Below, one piece after another: positions 1-10,417 of a stretch of 27,460 nt of DNA; the stretch's first letter is position 1; each line of letters starts with the position of its first letter. Made by a program: the position numbers and the translations under genes. The stretch spans positions 1,932,669-1,960,128 of the forward strand of contig MNCI01015499.1 of the NCBI GenBank assembly GCA_015680685.1. The letters run 5' to 3'. The notes beneath the pieces were generated by a model. It ran no database searches, was not told the origin of the DNA, and was given only the letters and a program-made list of their open reading frames with translations. This DNA comes from Gnetum montanum. Lineage: Eukaryota; Streptophyta; Gnetopsida; Gnetales; Gnetaceae.

Positions 1-1662
1 TCCTAGTGAAACTAGATTATGCCAAGGCTTATGACAACATTAAGTGGGATTTTATCTTGCAAACTATGACCAAACTTGGTTTTGGACCTAAGTTCTTGCA
101 TATGGTGAAATGCTTATTCTCATATGCTACTGCAAGAATTGCCACTACCTTTGGAATTACCTCTCCCTTTCCAATACATAGGTCTGTGCGGCAAGGTTGT
201 CCTCTCGCCCCCTATCTCTTTATCATCACATCAGACTTTCTTTGTCATCAAATTAACCTGGACATTCAAACAAAAGTTCTCACTGGGGTCTGCCTTTCCT
301 CCTCTCAACAACAGCTTCTCAATATGCACTTCGTCGATGACTCCTTTTTTCTAGTTCAAAACACAGCCACCAATTTGCACCGCCTCTTATCAAGGGTGAA
401 GCAATATTGCACACTCTCAAGTTCCATAATTAATTGGAATAAATCCTCTATTTATAGCTCTACGGGCAATTACAAACATGTGACCAACTATAATTGGAAG
501 CAGCTTCAGGATCAAGACATTGTTAAGATTCTGGGAATCCCTTTCCGTTTTAGAGGCTCAACATCTATCCTTTGGGAGCAAGTTACTTATCGAATTCAAA
601 AGAAACTCGACAACTGGAAAACTAAACCCCTCACACTTGCAGGTAAATACCTTGTATCTAAGTCCATATGCGCGTCCACCCATGTGTATTACTCTTCGTG
701 TTGGGCCCCCTCCCAAGCTACCTACTAGAAGCTAGAATGGTTATTCCGTGACTTTATGTGGTCCTCAAGGATTCTCAGAAAGGCTTTCATCGTGTTACTT
801 GGACTATTGTTACTCTCCCCAAGAATAAGGGTGGCTTAGGCCTTTTGAACTCCTATAAGAAAGGAATTGCCCTGGTTGCTAAGTGGTTGGTACAACATTT
901 AGATGCCTCAAATATTATAGGGACCCTCCTCCAATTAAGGCTTCATCAAGCATTTCCTAAAAATAAGCCCTTCTGGAAAGGCATCCATTTCGTCAATTGG
1001 ATCCTTTCCCCCCTCACTATCATTCTTCCCAGATCTCATGTTTCAAAAGCATTTGGAGGGCCTGGCAAATTCTACACACACATTGACTAAAATAACGTTA
1101 AAATCAACCCTACTATCCTCTCTAGAGTGTGTCCATGGTGGTTACCTCTGTCACCCGCTCCCCTTGCTNGGATTCTTGGAACATTACTTCTGCTAATCTT
1201 AATTTTTTGTGGAAAGTTATTAGGCCTACTATTTTATATTATATTTGGAAGCAAAGATGCAATGTTCTATTTCAAAAGACAAAGTATTCTAACAAATGTT
1301 TGCTTACCCATTTTCAACTCACATCTCAAGCATCCAGGTTCAATCTGAACAATCAATTACACTTAGCATCAATAATCTATGCAAAGAAGCTTTTCCTTTT
1401 TATTATGTGGAGTCACCATTGGAACTCTCTCTATCCTTAATTGAGAGCTCTTTGCCTCATCTAATTCTATGTCATTCTATTTTGTAACAAGCTAGTCTGT
1501 GCGGACATTTGGTTGTGCCCCAACTTGGGTTTCCTCCTTTAATACTCATTTATTTCTAACATGTTTCCTGAGTGTCATTCAAGATGCTCTCAATTTCCCT
1601 TTCCTTTGAACCTATGAGTTGTAATTGATGCACCTTTAATTTCAATAAAACTTTTTTTTCAA
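1..1662 (+). mobile_element. LINE (non-LTR retrotransposon), 3' portion, decayed
   Basis: This is the 3' half of a plant L1-type LINE entering from the left edge. Reading along the plus strand there is a reverse transcriptase with its motifs in order, then the LINE C-terminal region, then a non-coding tail of about 200 bp ending near TTTCAATAAAAC at 1640-1652 before a T-run. The tail and its AATAAA-like end are typical of plant LINE 3' UTRs; no clean poly(A) tract or target-site duplication is visible. The ORF1 and endonuclease parts, if present, lie outside the window. A stop codon, at least two frame changes and one N make it non-functional. Confidence 0.85.
3..1440 (+). pseudogene. LINE reverse transcriptase, broken by a nonsense codon and frameshifts
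   Basis: An RNA-dependent DNA polymerase of a LINE, which would copy the element RNA at a nicked target. Seen in the 3-728 frame: motif A LDYAKAYD at the start, motif B RQGCPLAPYLF (about 198-230), motif C as FVDD in MHFVDDSFF (about 325-350; plant LINEs usually have YADD or FADD), then KSSIY and ILGIPF for the later palm and thumb motifs. A TAG at 726-728 stops the frame. The same frame still reads KLEWLFRDFMWS after it, then a shift near 780 moves the coding to another frame (GFHRVTW, PKNKGGLGLL, ALVAKWL; 790-890). A further change near 1100 leads to the C-terminal block RPTILYYIWKQRCNVLFQ (about 1220-1275), the typical zf-RVT-type end. The single N at 1169 lies in this last part. Confidence 0.85.
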
Positions 1663-2316
1663 GGACACCCCCAAATTAGCAACCTCTAGACTAATAAAAA
1701 AAACTCATATTAACCTAATGTTAAACTCTTGATTTGAAAATTCCCTCTCTAAGTCATGGGTTCACTTTTAGTTTTATTTTTTGTTCCAACACCCATCCAC
1801 CCATGCACAACCACCCCCAACCCCACATAAAAACACTTGAATTTATCAATGTAAATCCAAAACTTCTTGCCTGTAAATCCCGCAACATATATAACCAAAC
1901 ATTTGCATTACTTAAATAAAACTTTTTACTTTGTAAAACGTATATAAATTAAACACATCCTAAATTTTAGTGTGAAATTCACGTTCTCTTATCATCTCCG
2001 TGTTGCTTCTGTGGTAGACAAAATAACAAAGAATTTTGACATGTCGACTTAACATAGAATCTTGACATGTCCCTTATGAAGAGGTAAAACCATCAGCTTG
2101 ATCCGTAATTTGTAGTGTTTCGTATTTATGCCCAATAAATGTTACCGAATTTTGACATGCTTGGTAAGTTCCAGGGGATACATGCCCTGCAACTATTATT
2201 TTGAAATAGGATGAAATATTGCCGATGAGCCCAATGAGCCAATGAACATGCGGCTGCTAAAGTATTATCAATATGACAGGCACGTGAGTGCTAAAATATA
2301 CGACTCCCAAGAAATT
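1663..2316. other. Intergenic AT-rich stretch with a short SINE-like trace
   Basis: No gene is supported. Around 1722-1772 a segment starting ACTCTTGATTTGAAAA and ending AAGTCATGGGTTCACTT resembles the tRNA-like head of the SINE-like repeat at 7530-7580, including a weak pol III B-box (GGTTCACTT). The rest is AT-rich unique-looking sequence. Confidence 0.45.
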
Positions 2317-2605
2317 AAAATTTCAAGAACACTATCAACCATAAAAAATCAAAATTATAACCGAAAAGAACCAGAACACTGGCTTAGTATCTTGACAATC
2401 GCTACACAGTGTGAATTTTTGCTATCTAAAGCAAAATTTCACATTATCATAAATTATAACCGAAACAAACTAAAATTTTAACGACAGTGTCAACCATACA
2501 AAATCAAAAATTACAACCAGAAAGACCCAGAACACTGGCTTCCTATCTTGATAATCACATTGTGAATGTTTGCTACCCAAAGCACGTTTACATTAACATG
2601 AACTT
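2317..2605. repeat. Diverged tandem duplication, two units of about 140-155 bp
   Basis: Two head-to-tail copies of the same segment lie at about 2317-2456 and 2472-2605. Shared landmarks include TCAACCATA (2335 and 2490), CCAGAACACTGGCTT (2371 and 2527), ATCTTGA followed by AATC, GTGTGAAT or TTGTGAAT, TTTGCTA, AAAGCA and ACATTA (2441 and 2590). Spacing drops from 155 to 149 bp along the unit, so small indels have accumulated. It sits just beyond the 3' UTR of the MICU gene and may mark its downstream boundary. Confidence 0.7.
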
Positions 2606-2917
2606 TTAATGAACGTTTTCAGTAACTCGTCCTGATCAACAATACAAACCCTGCTGCTCCGCAAAAGAAACCATCCTACAAAGCAATGGCACCTGTATGA
2701 AGAAAGAGCTGACTTTACATTCTGTTTTCACTTCGCAAATACCTTTCACGGTGGAATATACATCGTCTAATGCTGTAGGGATGAAGGAAGAAGCAAGAAA
2801 CGAATCAATCAATATATTTGCATTGGCTCCATCATATACTGCATCCATTGGAATCTTTACAAAACTTGTTCTGCCTTGCAAAGGCAACTGCATCTCTTCT
2901 TTCACAACTGGTTATTG
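2606..2917 (-). other. Probable 3' UTR of the MICU gene
   Basis: This is the minus-strand sequence directly after the MICU stop codon. The stop is followed two codons later by a second in-frame stop (TGA CAA TAA). No canonical AATAAA is obvious; CATTAAAA lies near 2605-2612 on the minus strand. The 3' end is therefore uncertain. An in-frame stretch free of stops (2636-2905) lies inside but starts with GTG and has no recognisable domain. Confidence 0.45.
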
Positions 2918-5900
2918 TCACCTATACAGCCACGTAGAAAAGAAATCTCTGAGACGGTTCCACATGCACCTTGCATACCGAGAAATCTCAGATTCCTGAG
3001 GATACAAAAGATCCTTTTGCCGTCTCTCAAGCACTGATAAGAACTCTTCAGTACAAAGGGTTCCATCTCCATCGGTATCAAATATAGAAAAGACAACATC
3101 CAGAACATTGTCTGAAATAGGAATCCCACAGACCTACAGAACGAAAGCATACGACCACAAATTCTCACATAGCTCATAACAAACTTATTACAATTAATTA
3201 TTTTCATAATAAAAGTGGGAAATGACATACATGAGCAGATGCTTGTTGAAAGTTACTCTTCGATAAGAAACCATAAACTTCACCATAGCTTGATATGGCC
3301 AACGAGAGTGGCTGCAATTTCTTTCTTAATTGAGAGAAGTTCAAAAACTCCTAACCACCAAAATCAATTAGTGTATCAGTGCAAAACACCAACTAAGTCT
3401 ATGAACTTAACATTGCATAAGTTATTCAAAGGGTGGTCAAAAAACCTGAAAGGATATTTGGATATTGCTAAAGTCAGGATCCTTGCTGAGTTTATCTACC
3501 CTATCCAAGTAATCATTAACACGTGTAACATCTGCTGCAGCCACCATTGATAAAGCAAAATCTTTGGCTGATATGGTTCCATGACCTTGAAAATCATAAT
3601 GCAGGAACTCTAGTCGTATCATCTAACAAACAAAAAGACAACATCAAATCATGCTGCCATAAAAACATTAATCAAATATCTCCTAGTTAAATTAAAGTCC
3701 CAATGACATATTTTCAAATAGAAAACATGAACTTGTGTGTTAAACCATCCTATTCAACATTCCCTAAATAAAAATGGATAAAGTTTAGCTTTCAAGTTGT
3801 AAGTGGCATTACAATGTGTTGTTAGTGAAGCAATCCTACCTCTTCATGCAACTCCATAACAAACTTTTCGAAGTCATCGAGTGATAAATATCCATCTCCA
3901 TTTGCTCCAAAAAAATACTTAATAAGACCTCCATCATCCACCGACTCTCGAATTTTAAATCCAGTACGCAGCCCATCACGCTGAGCTACACCTTGCCTGG
4001 TCCAACTCCGCAGCATCTTCATCACTTTTTTGAACTCAATCATGTCAATCTTTCTGAAAAATAAAAATACAAAAAATAGTTAAGTCATATAGCTCTGCTT
4101 CCCCTGAAATGTATAAGTATGACTCTGGTAATGATGATAATGGATAACTCAAAAGGCCGACATAAAGAGCTAATATGTATTTTGTATTTACCCATCATGA
4201 TCCAAATCAAACATTTTAAGCGCAGCTGCAATTTCTGGTTCAGGAATGCTCAGTAGAGTTACCAGAAATATGTATCTGCTCAACACACAAAGAAATCTAA
4301 TTGTCAAAGGCAGATCAGTACTTTTAAATACAAGCTCAACAAAACTTAACATCAGGAAAACTTACTCAGGAAAAGAAATATCTCCATCACCGTTGGTATC
4401 AAAAAGAAGGAAAAATTGTGAAGGTGGACAATACAACTCTCCAGGTGATGGTTCCCCTCTCAAGGAACCCAATCGAACAAGATTTGAATCTGATGGTGGT
4501 AAAACAGTTATGATTGCTCGCATCAGATCCGCAGGTTTCATTACACGCTCCCCATAAGCATTTTTTTCAGATGCAAAGTAGTCGAAAACCTTAATAACGA
4601 GACATATTCACATAAGTTTCAGGAAATTTTATCTTGTAATATTTAAAAACTTAAAGATCATTATAAAGATTCTATTAATAACTTTATTGTATTTAAAAAT
4701 CATGTGATTTCTATGCCTTTCTAATTCAGATATAAGAAACAATCAATGTTCACGATATAAGCATGTCTACCTTTTTCCTCTCTTACCCTTTAAAACTGGA
4801 AATGACAATCAAGGGATAAACCTTTAACAATAACAAGAGGATTAAAGAAAAATAAGCATTTTAATTAAAAACAAAGTACTTTGTAATTTATTCAGGGTTC
4901 TCCCTGAACATATCAGGTTCAAGAAAATTATAAAATTAAATCTCACCTTCTCAGGAGAACCCCACAACCTTAACTTCTTCTCATAGTTGAAGAACTGTCG
5001 ACGTCTGAAAGCATCTTCATTAGAAAAAGAATAAAAAAGCAAATCAGTCCACTTCTAAAAAGTTCAACTTTATTTGGATCATTCAAGTACAAGGCAAAAC
5101 TGTAATCATGGTACACCCATGATTTCACCTTTCCAGGCCTCAGTTCAATCTGTGAAAGTCATGGTAGTGTCTGGAAAAAGCAAGAAAAGGTACTTTTAAC
5201 AGGTAAAGTTGATACACTATTACATCTATAAAAATATCGCAAATTAACGTCTCAGCAACCTATCACTCCCTTACCAACTTTCCTTTCTTTTTAGAATAAC
5301 TGTAAGAATCTTCTCCGAATCCCTGAAAAAATCAAGCATAAATGCAAAAGGCGTAACCTCACACAATTCTAGTTGACAGCTATAAATTATAATTTCGTTA
5401 ATATGAAGCCATGTACATATATCGCAGTAACACAAAAACTTGTTTATCCGTAAGCCCTTTATATTCAATGTATCATTCACAATAATTGGCAGTCAATTAA
5501 AAGCTATTTCAAACAATTATTTTCTGAAAGTACCTTAAATTTTGCAACGAAACTGAAGCTCTGAGGGGTAAATGCTATCAACTACACCGAAAACAGATTT
5601 TAAAATGAAATAACATTAATGAAAAACCTACTTCAGAATACTATTCATACTTCATTGCGTAATTTTTTAGTATAATATACTACTCCTGAGGACCATAGGA
5701 ACGTGTAAATCTTAGAACATGCACACTTGGGCTCCTAAAAACACCTACTTCTAACACAAATCATTGTCTTGGTGACTATTCCATCAACATGAGCTACCCT
5801 GTTGTCTTTTGATTATCTTTGCTTAATAGCATCATTATCTAACAACTATCTTCAGAATTGATGGTTAATAACATATTGCCCATAATGTTTAGTCCATGCC

Positions 5901-6674
5901 ATTAATGATTCATCGTAGACTGGCAATAATTTTGTAGGAAATAATCCACCCGATATTTGCAATGCCTATCAATTTAAGATACAATGCGTAACATGAGAAC
6001 CAAAATTACTGATGCTTAACAATAATGCAAGAAGGAGAACCTCAAAAAACTGAGGATGCTCTTTCTTTTAACAACTTGAGGAAAGCGGAACTCTCCAGAA
6101 CTAAGCAAATAGAAGCCTATTTCATTACTTTAAACAAATACGCGCAAGCACGCACGGACGCACAACAATCTGAGAGCGTGACAAACGTTTTATTTTAGAA
6201 TATCTCGAATAATGAATACAACTTAACATAATCGCACAGTAAGGCCACAGATTGATCATTTTTATCCTTGCAAATAATGATCATCGATCATTTTTATTAT
6301 CGTATACACTAACGAAAAACCAGACCTTTGAATCTTCCCTTAACAATATTAAAAAGAATAATACAGGCAGGGTAGGGTTTCGTAGATATGTTACCTGGAA
6401 CGAGTCCCTTCCACGAAGATGAAGGAACCGGGGGTACAGAAGGAGAATTTTCATTCTCATCGTAAACAACATCATTACGATCCTGCGAGAGCTCTAGAAA
6501 AGCGAGGCCGGAGCCGAGGGCAAACGCGGAGGCCCACCGCAACTGTAAATGCGCACCGGATGCCTCTGCGTGTTGTCGCTGTCGCCATGCCTGCGCGCTC
6601 ATGCCGGCTTTACGCACCTTCTGCGCCGCTACCAAGTGCGAAACCACCCTCATGCACCCGATCGCACCTCTCAT
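2918..6674 (-). CDS. MICU: Mitochondrial calcium uptake protein (MICU), complete 8-exon gene, 460 aa
   Basis: MICU is the EF-hand gatekeeper of the mitochondrial calcium uniporter (MCU), acting in the intermembrane space. Exons in coding order: 6674-6395, 5014-4947, 4589-4366, 4275-4192, 4053-3840, 3622-3446, 3350-3231 and 3133-2918. All seven introns are GT-AG and joining keeps one frame for 460 codons plus TGA. Residues 1-37 have no acidic residue and are rich in Arg, Ala and Ser, as in a mitochondrial presequence. RRRQFFNYEKK follows at about 97-107. EF-hand loops: 180-191 (DTNGDGDISFPE), 214-225 (DLDHDGKIDMIE), a degenerate 268-279 (GANGDGYLSLDD, Gly at position 1) and 408-419 (DTDGDGTLCTEE). 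Plant-MICU blocks RQGVAQRDGLRTG, HYDFQGHGTISAKDFALSM and VCGIPISDNV are present. The start has A at -3 and no upstream ATG is seen nearby. Family assignment rests on recalled similarity to the Arabidopsis protein; exon edges come from splice sites plus frame. Confidence 0.93.
5015..6394 (-). other. MICU intron 1 (1380 bp)
   Basis: The largest intron of the gene, with donor G|GTAACA at 6394 and acceptor ...TGAAG| at 5015. It splits an Asp codon (G|AT), giving LVP-D-AFRRR across the junction. The intron is AT-rich with no recognisable transposon or RNA gene. The other introns are short (357, 90, 138, 217, 95 and 97 bp), so this gene has escaped the insertions seen elsewhere in the window. Confidence 0.85.
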
Positions 6675-7060
6675 TTTGCCAAATCCTAATCAACGCAACG
6701 TTCTTGTCGTCGAATCTGCAATTCTGAAAACCCTAGCACCAGCCAAATCGCAGAGGCAAGCAATATCTGAATCTGCAAGTATGAAGCTCTAGAATGGCGA
6801 TAGAATCCAGATAAAGCTACCTGTATCGCAAGGAATTCGCTATATCTGGAATTGCAACGCCGGGACGCGACTGTAGAGGCTGAGATATCGAGTATCAGCT
6901 ATGAAAAAACAGAATCCCGCGGCGCAAAATCTCCTGCGCACACCCTGAAAACTACCGGCTACAGAAACAGAAACAATGGGCTTAATGACGACTGATCGGC
7001 CGTTATATTGGCACGGCCACGGGAAGTTTCGCAGCAATTGTCGTTCAAGTCAGGCAAAGT
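6675..7060 (-). promoter_or_regulatory. MICU 5' UTR and proximal promoter region
   Basis: This region is distinctly richer in G+C and CpG than its surroundings, as expected for an unmethylated plant gene start. A telo-box (AAACCCTA, 6728-6735) lies within the likely 5' UTR, and a second copy of the motif lies just inside intron 1 (6373-6380, opposite orientation). A site-II-like TGGGCT is at 6977-6982; such TGGGCY sites are common upstream of nuclear genes for mitochondrial proteins. No clear TATA box is visible and the transcription start is not determined. Confidence 0.5.
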
Positions 7061-7489
7061 TCGTTGGCTTGAGATAGAGAGGAGGATAGATTTTTTAATT
7101 TCTTTTTTATTTTTAATGTTTTTGTTTTTTTCTTTTTTTATTTTTCTCACCTTGGAACAAGCCAATTGCTTGTTGGAACTTGCAAACCATGAGCCGTGCT
7201 TACCACATGCTCCGGTTTGTAATCATCAACTTCGTTATTCTACTATGACCGGAAAGAAGAGGTAGAATTAGCCTTTGATTTGTTTCGGATTTGCCAATGA
7301 AATCATGTGCCAGCTTGCTTCGTGGATCATCCACCCATAGCCCCTTGTGTTCTCTCGGGATATTAACTTATTTTGGTCTTCAAAAGTTGTGCTGACCAAG
7401 CAAGGCTCTTAGGGAAAGGGCACTTGACCATGTTGTTTGACTTTTCTGCATGTTGAAATTATCTGAATTGGTAAAGTAAGATCGTTAAC
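7061..7489. other. Intergenic, with a T-rich tract
   Basis: A low-complexity T-rich run occupies about 7090-7145. No gene, RNA or mobile element is recognised in the rest. Confidence 0.5.
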
Positions 7490-7775
7490 AATTAAGTGTT
7501 GCCTTTTTAACTAAGTGTTGCCTAGTCATAAGACTCTTGATCTGAAAGCTCCAAGTCATGGGTTCAATTCTAGTGAGCAATGTTGAGTTATAAAGTTCTA
7601 ATTGGACTCTATATCTTAGGGTGTACCTATATTACAATTATTCTAAGGTACCAATGGTGATACAGGTCTTGGCCCCGTAAGCCCAAGTAACAAGTTCGAT
7701 TCTCCTAGGTAGCATTGAGCTATAAACTTCTATAAATTTTAGGGTGTACCTATGTTTCAATTATTTTGGGTTGAC
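7490..7775 (+). repeat. Two tandem tRNA-headed SINE-like units
   Basis: Two units share a body: TTGAGTTATAAAGTTCTAA...TTAGGGTGTACCTAT...CAATTATT (about 7583-7645) and TTGAGCTATAAACTTCTAT...TTAGGGTGTACCTAT...CAATTATT (about 7716-7765). Each body is preceded by a tRNA-like head with a B-box: GGTTCAATTCT (7561-7571) and AGTTCGATTCT (7694-7704). Unit 1's head ACTCTTGATCTGAAAG followed by AAGTCATGGGTTC resembles the anticodon and T arms of a Lys-type (CTT) tRNA. Unit 2 has an A-box-like TGGTGATACAGG about 30 bp before its B-box. This suggests a decayed tRNA-derived SINE dimer. There is no A-tail or target duplication, so the call is tentative. Confidence 0.45.
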
Positions 7776-8699
7776 TTACAAAATTTGATTTTTAATTTTG
7801 ATTTGTTTAATATTTTTCCCAAAATCATTTTTTATAAGTTCATCTTCCTAATTCTTTTGTCTTAATACCCTCACACTCCAACACTCATAACACGCATACC
7901 GATGCTCCAAATCAAATTCTGTCTAGACCTATAGGATCCTTATCATGTGTTTAACCAAATCGTATCATCATAGTTGCCTAGTTCAAATGCCAAAACTTTT
8001 ACGATATTTTAGCAAACTAGAAAATGTGATATCTTGAGAATTGTAATTTCGATTCTAGTAAAACAAGGTCAAAATCTACATTTTTGAACATTCTAGACAC
8101 ATTGGTAAGGTCATATTTTGGGTTGGACATCATTCTAAGGTGCTTACTTAACAAAGCCGATTTATGCAATATTTAATTACAATTAAAAATAAACTCCAAA
8201 TCCTAGTTTAATGACAAAAGGTAACATGGGATATGGTCTGGGTAGAGTCAGGGTCCATAATTGCTCCATGAACAGAGTATTATATAAGCACATGTGCATA
8301 ATAAAATAAAAAGATGCATGACTAGATGTGCATAATATAGCATGAACATGCATAAGGAAGTAAATATGCATAGCTAAATACTTGTAATGGCATGACAACT
8401 AACAAAAGAAAAACTTCCTAGGGTAATTGGGTTTTAACATTTAATCATAAAACATAAAGTAAACCTATAACTAAGCTCCAACAATAGTAGAATAAAGGAT
8501 ACAAAACTTTAATAAAATATCCTAGCAAGCAAATTGCATTCACTTATGTAGGAAACCAGTAACAACAACAATAACAATAATGATAGTAACGTAATCATAT
8601 GATTTAACCAATAATATTAGAGCGGATTCATTGAAATGCATCTATCAGCATTAAAGAATTATTCATATGTATCAAATTAAATAACTAAACCTTGAAAAT
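7776..8699. other. AT-rich stretch, nothing recognised
   Basis: No coding region or RNA gene can be supported. Around 8285-8375 the sequence is rich in short TGCAT and CATGCA motifs, without a regular period. It may be further transposon-derived DNA belonging to the old minus-strand element (gagA), but no domain can be read here. Confidence 0.4.
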
Positions 8700-9529
8700 T
8701 CTTAGACTATGACATTTACCTTTTGTCTTAATGATGTCCCTCCTCTTCTTATTGTTGTCTATGCTCTCACCTCTCATCTATGCCATAGGGTCTTTTGTCA
8801 TCTTCATATTGGCCTTGATCATTTCTCCTTTGATCTCAATCATTTTACACCTTGTTAGATTTCAATGACAAGGAGGATGGTGAGGGTAGAGGACTAGGAG
8901 AGTTATACTAGCTTGCCCTCCTTCTCTAGTCCCTATGTTCCCTTGGGAAATGGTTGGGGAACCTTGGCATTGAGGTTCCCCTAGTTCTGGAACTAGTTCT
9001 TCCCTTATCTTGGTTTCTTGCCAAGGTTGAATGTAACCATTGATTAATCATGTTTTCCACACTGAAAGGAGGAGGACCTTGGCATTAGGATTACCCTAAT
9101 GCAAATTTTGGATCCTCCTTCTCTAATTGTGAAATCAATCAAATCAAAACCTTTTTACCCTTGGAGGCTTCATGGTGTGCCTCTATGAGTTTATCTTTTT
9201 TGAGTTCGGCCTTTGTTGGTTGATAGTCCCTGCAAAGGTGCTCCTTCATTTAGTAATCCAAGGTTGTTGGTTCAAGCCCCAATGAGAGCTACCATGAACA
9301 TTAAAGGAATAGAACGATCAAGAGGCAACATAACATTACCTTCCAAGTCTCTCCAGTGTAGTCATTCATCCTAATGGAGCATGAAAGTGAAGTCTAGATA
9401 ATAGGGGTTCAGATGTGCGTAGACAACCTTTAGTTGTTGGGATATCTTATCAACATTCCTTCTAGGTCGATCATGTTGCTAGTTAGAATTATCAATAGGT
9501 GGTGAATCAACCCTGCAAGAAGAAGACAT
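8700..9529 (-). pseudogene. gag relic A of an old minus-strand LTR element
   Basis: The N-terminal half of a retrotransposon capsid polyprotein. It starts MSSSCRVDSPPIDNSN at 9529, about 130 bp after its primer binding site. It aligns with the gag of the full-length plus-strand element: VVYAHLNPYYLDFTFMLH and LHWRDLEGNVMLPLDRSIP match VYAHPNEYILDFTFILH and LHWHDLVCNIVLPPDHSIP. It then runs into a charged Arg/Asp/Asn-rich region and fades near 8700. There are several in-frame stops (for example after DNSN) and apparent frame slips. No protease or pol follows, so this copy is truncated or has lost its 3' part. Confidence 0.7.
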
Positions 9530-9663
9530 CTTAGTTTGTTCTTATGTAGTGTGCCTTAATATAATATTATTATTTTTCTTAAAGATGGTGTGTTGTATTC
9601 TTATAATAACTTTGTATGATTTCACTATCTAAAAACACTTAGCACACATAGCTAAAACATAAC

Positions 9664-9681
9664 TGCTAGCAACGATGCCAA
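9664..9681 (-). other. Primer binding site of element A
   Basis: On the minus strand, TTGGCATCGTTGCTAGCA follows the LTR end (...GCTCATCA). It resembles TGGCGCCGTTGCCGGGGA, the complement of a plant tRNA-Asp 3' end used by Athila-type elements, with several changes. This orients LTR_A as a 5' LTR reading leftwards. Confidence 0.7.
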
Positions 9682-10417
9682 TGATGAGCAACATGTATTC
9701 CCTACACCCAACCATATGAATCACTAGCATGTATGCACAATTTGGTTAAATTCCATGGACTTCTTTTATCTAAGCAGCCTATATCCTTATATAGTAAAAC
9801 ATGTAATTACTAGTTGTTGTCCTCCCAATCATCACTTGTGTTAACTTGTTCGTATGACCAAGTGCAATTGGGATGTAAGGTATTTATAATTTTCTTTATC
9901 TATAAAATGATTAATTGAAGAAAGGATTTAAGTATTTAACTTTACTAACTAATAACTAAACTATCCTAAACATGGAACATTCATTCTCACTTTCTATACA
10001 CATCCTAAACATATATTAACACTGTTGGATTACCAAGTGTTATTACTAGGCGTACCAAGTATTCATTGCTGGGATTACCAAGCATTAATATATTATGCTT
10101 GAAATGGTCGTACTCACATTACTTATGAATTAGAATATTAATTCTTAAGTATGAGAAAGTAAATTGCATTTAAAGTAAAATGCTAAAAATTCAATTAAAC
10201 TAGTCCAAGTGCTGCAATAGAGAGAAGAAATATCAATTTTATTGTTGTTCATGCAACTGTGTCCAAGTACATATTGCACTCAAATAAAACTCTATATAAT
10301 TAATTTAATCCATGCTATATGCACTCAGAGGGAAAGTTTTGCTAAGTTCTATGGGAGAAAACTATAAGAGTTTAGCTAAGGGAGTGACCAAACAATGTCA
10401 TAAATGTAGCTAGTGTG
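9682..10417 (-). mobile_element. LTR_A, old minus-strand LTR (U5-R part), split by the full-length element
   Basis: Reverse-oriented LTR of the same family. Its end TGATGAGCA on the plus strand is the inverted TG...CA terminus. Landmarks match the full-length element's LTR: CACCCAACCATATGAAT, GGATTACCAAG (twice), CTCAAATAAAACTC and AAGAGTTTAGCTAAGGG (about 10365-10383). The LTR is cut at 10417 by the insertion of the plus-strand element, and its U3 part resumes at 20192. Confidence 0.8.
10413..10417. repeat. Target-site duplication GTGTG, left copy
   Basis: GTGTG directly precedes the 5' LTR. The identical GTGTG follows the 3' LTR at 20187-20191. The match fixes both ends of the full-length element. 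Confidence 0.9.

Noticed and set aside
2697-2999. Plus-strand open frame of 100 codons
   Set aside because: Overlaps the last MICU exon and 3' UTR in antisense; no recognisable protein.
2902-3228. Minus-strand open frame of 108 codons
   Set aside because: It runs through the last MICU intron in a frame other than that of exon 8; the spliced frame gives the EF-hand protein.
4246-4557. Plus-strand open frame of 103 codons
   Set aside because: Antisense to MICU exons 3 and 4; no domain, and the minus strand explains the sequence fully.
6419-6727. Plus-strand open frame of 102 codons, Arg/Ala/Pro-rich
   Set aside because: Antisense shadow of MICU exon 1, open because of the GC-rich composition.
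9195-9290. tRNA-like segment with TTGGTTCAAGCCCC resembling a B-box
   Set aside because: On the minus strand it is part of the gagA reading (after the MVALIGA block) and aligns with the gag of the full-length element, so the tRNA likeness is accidental.
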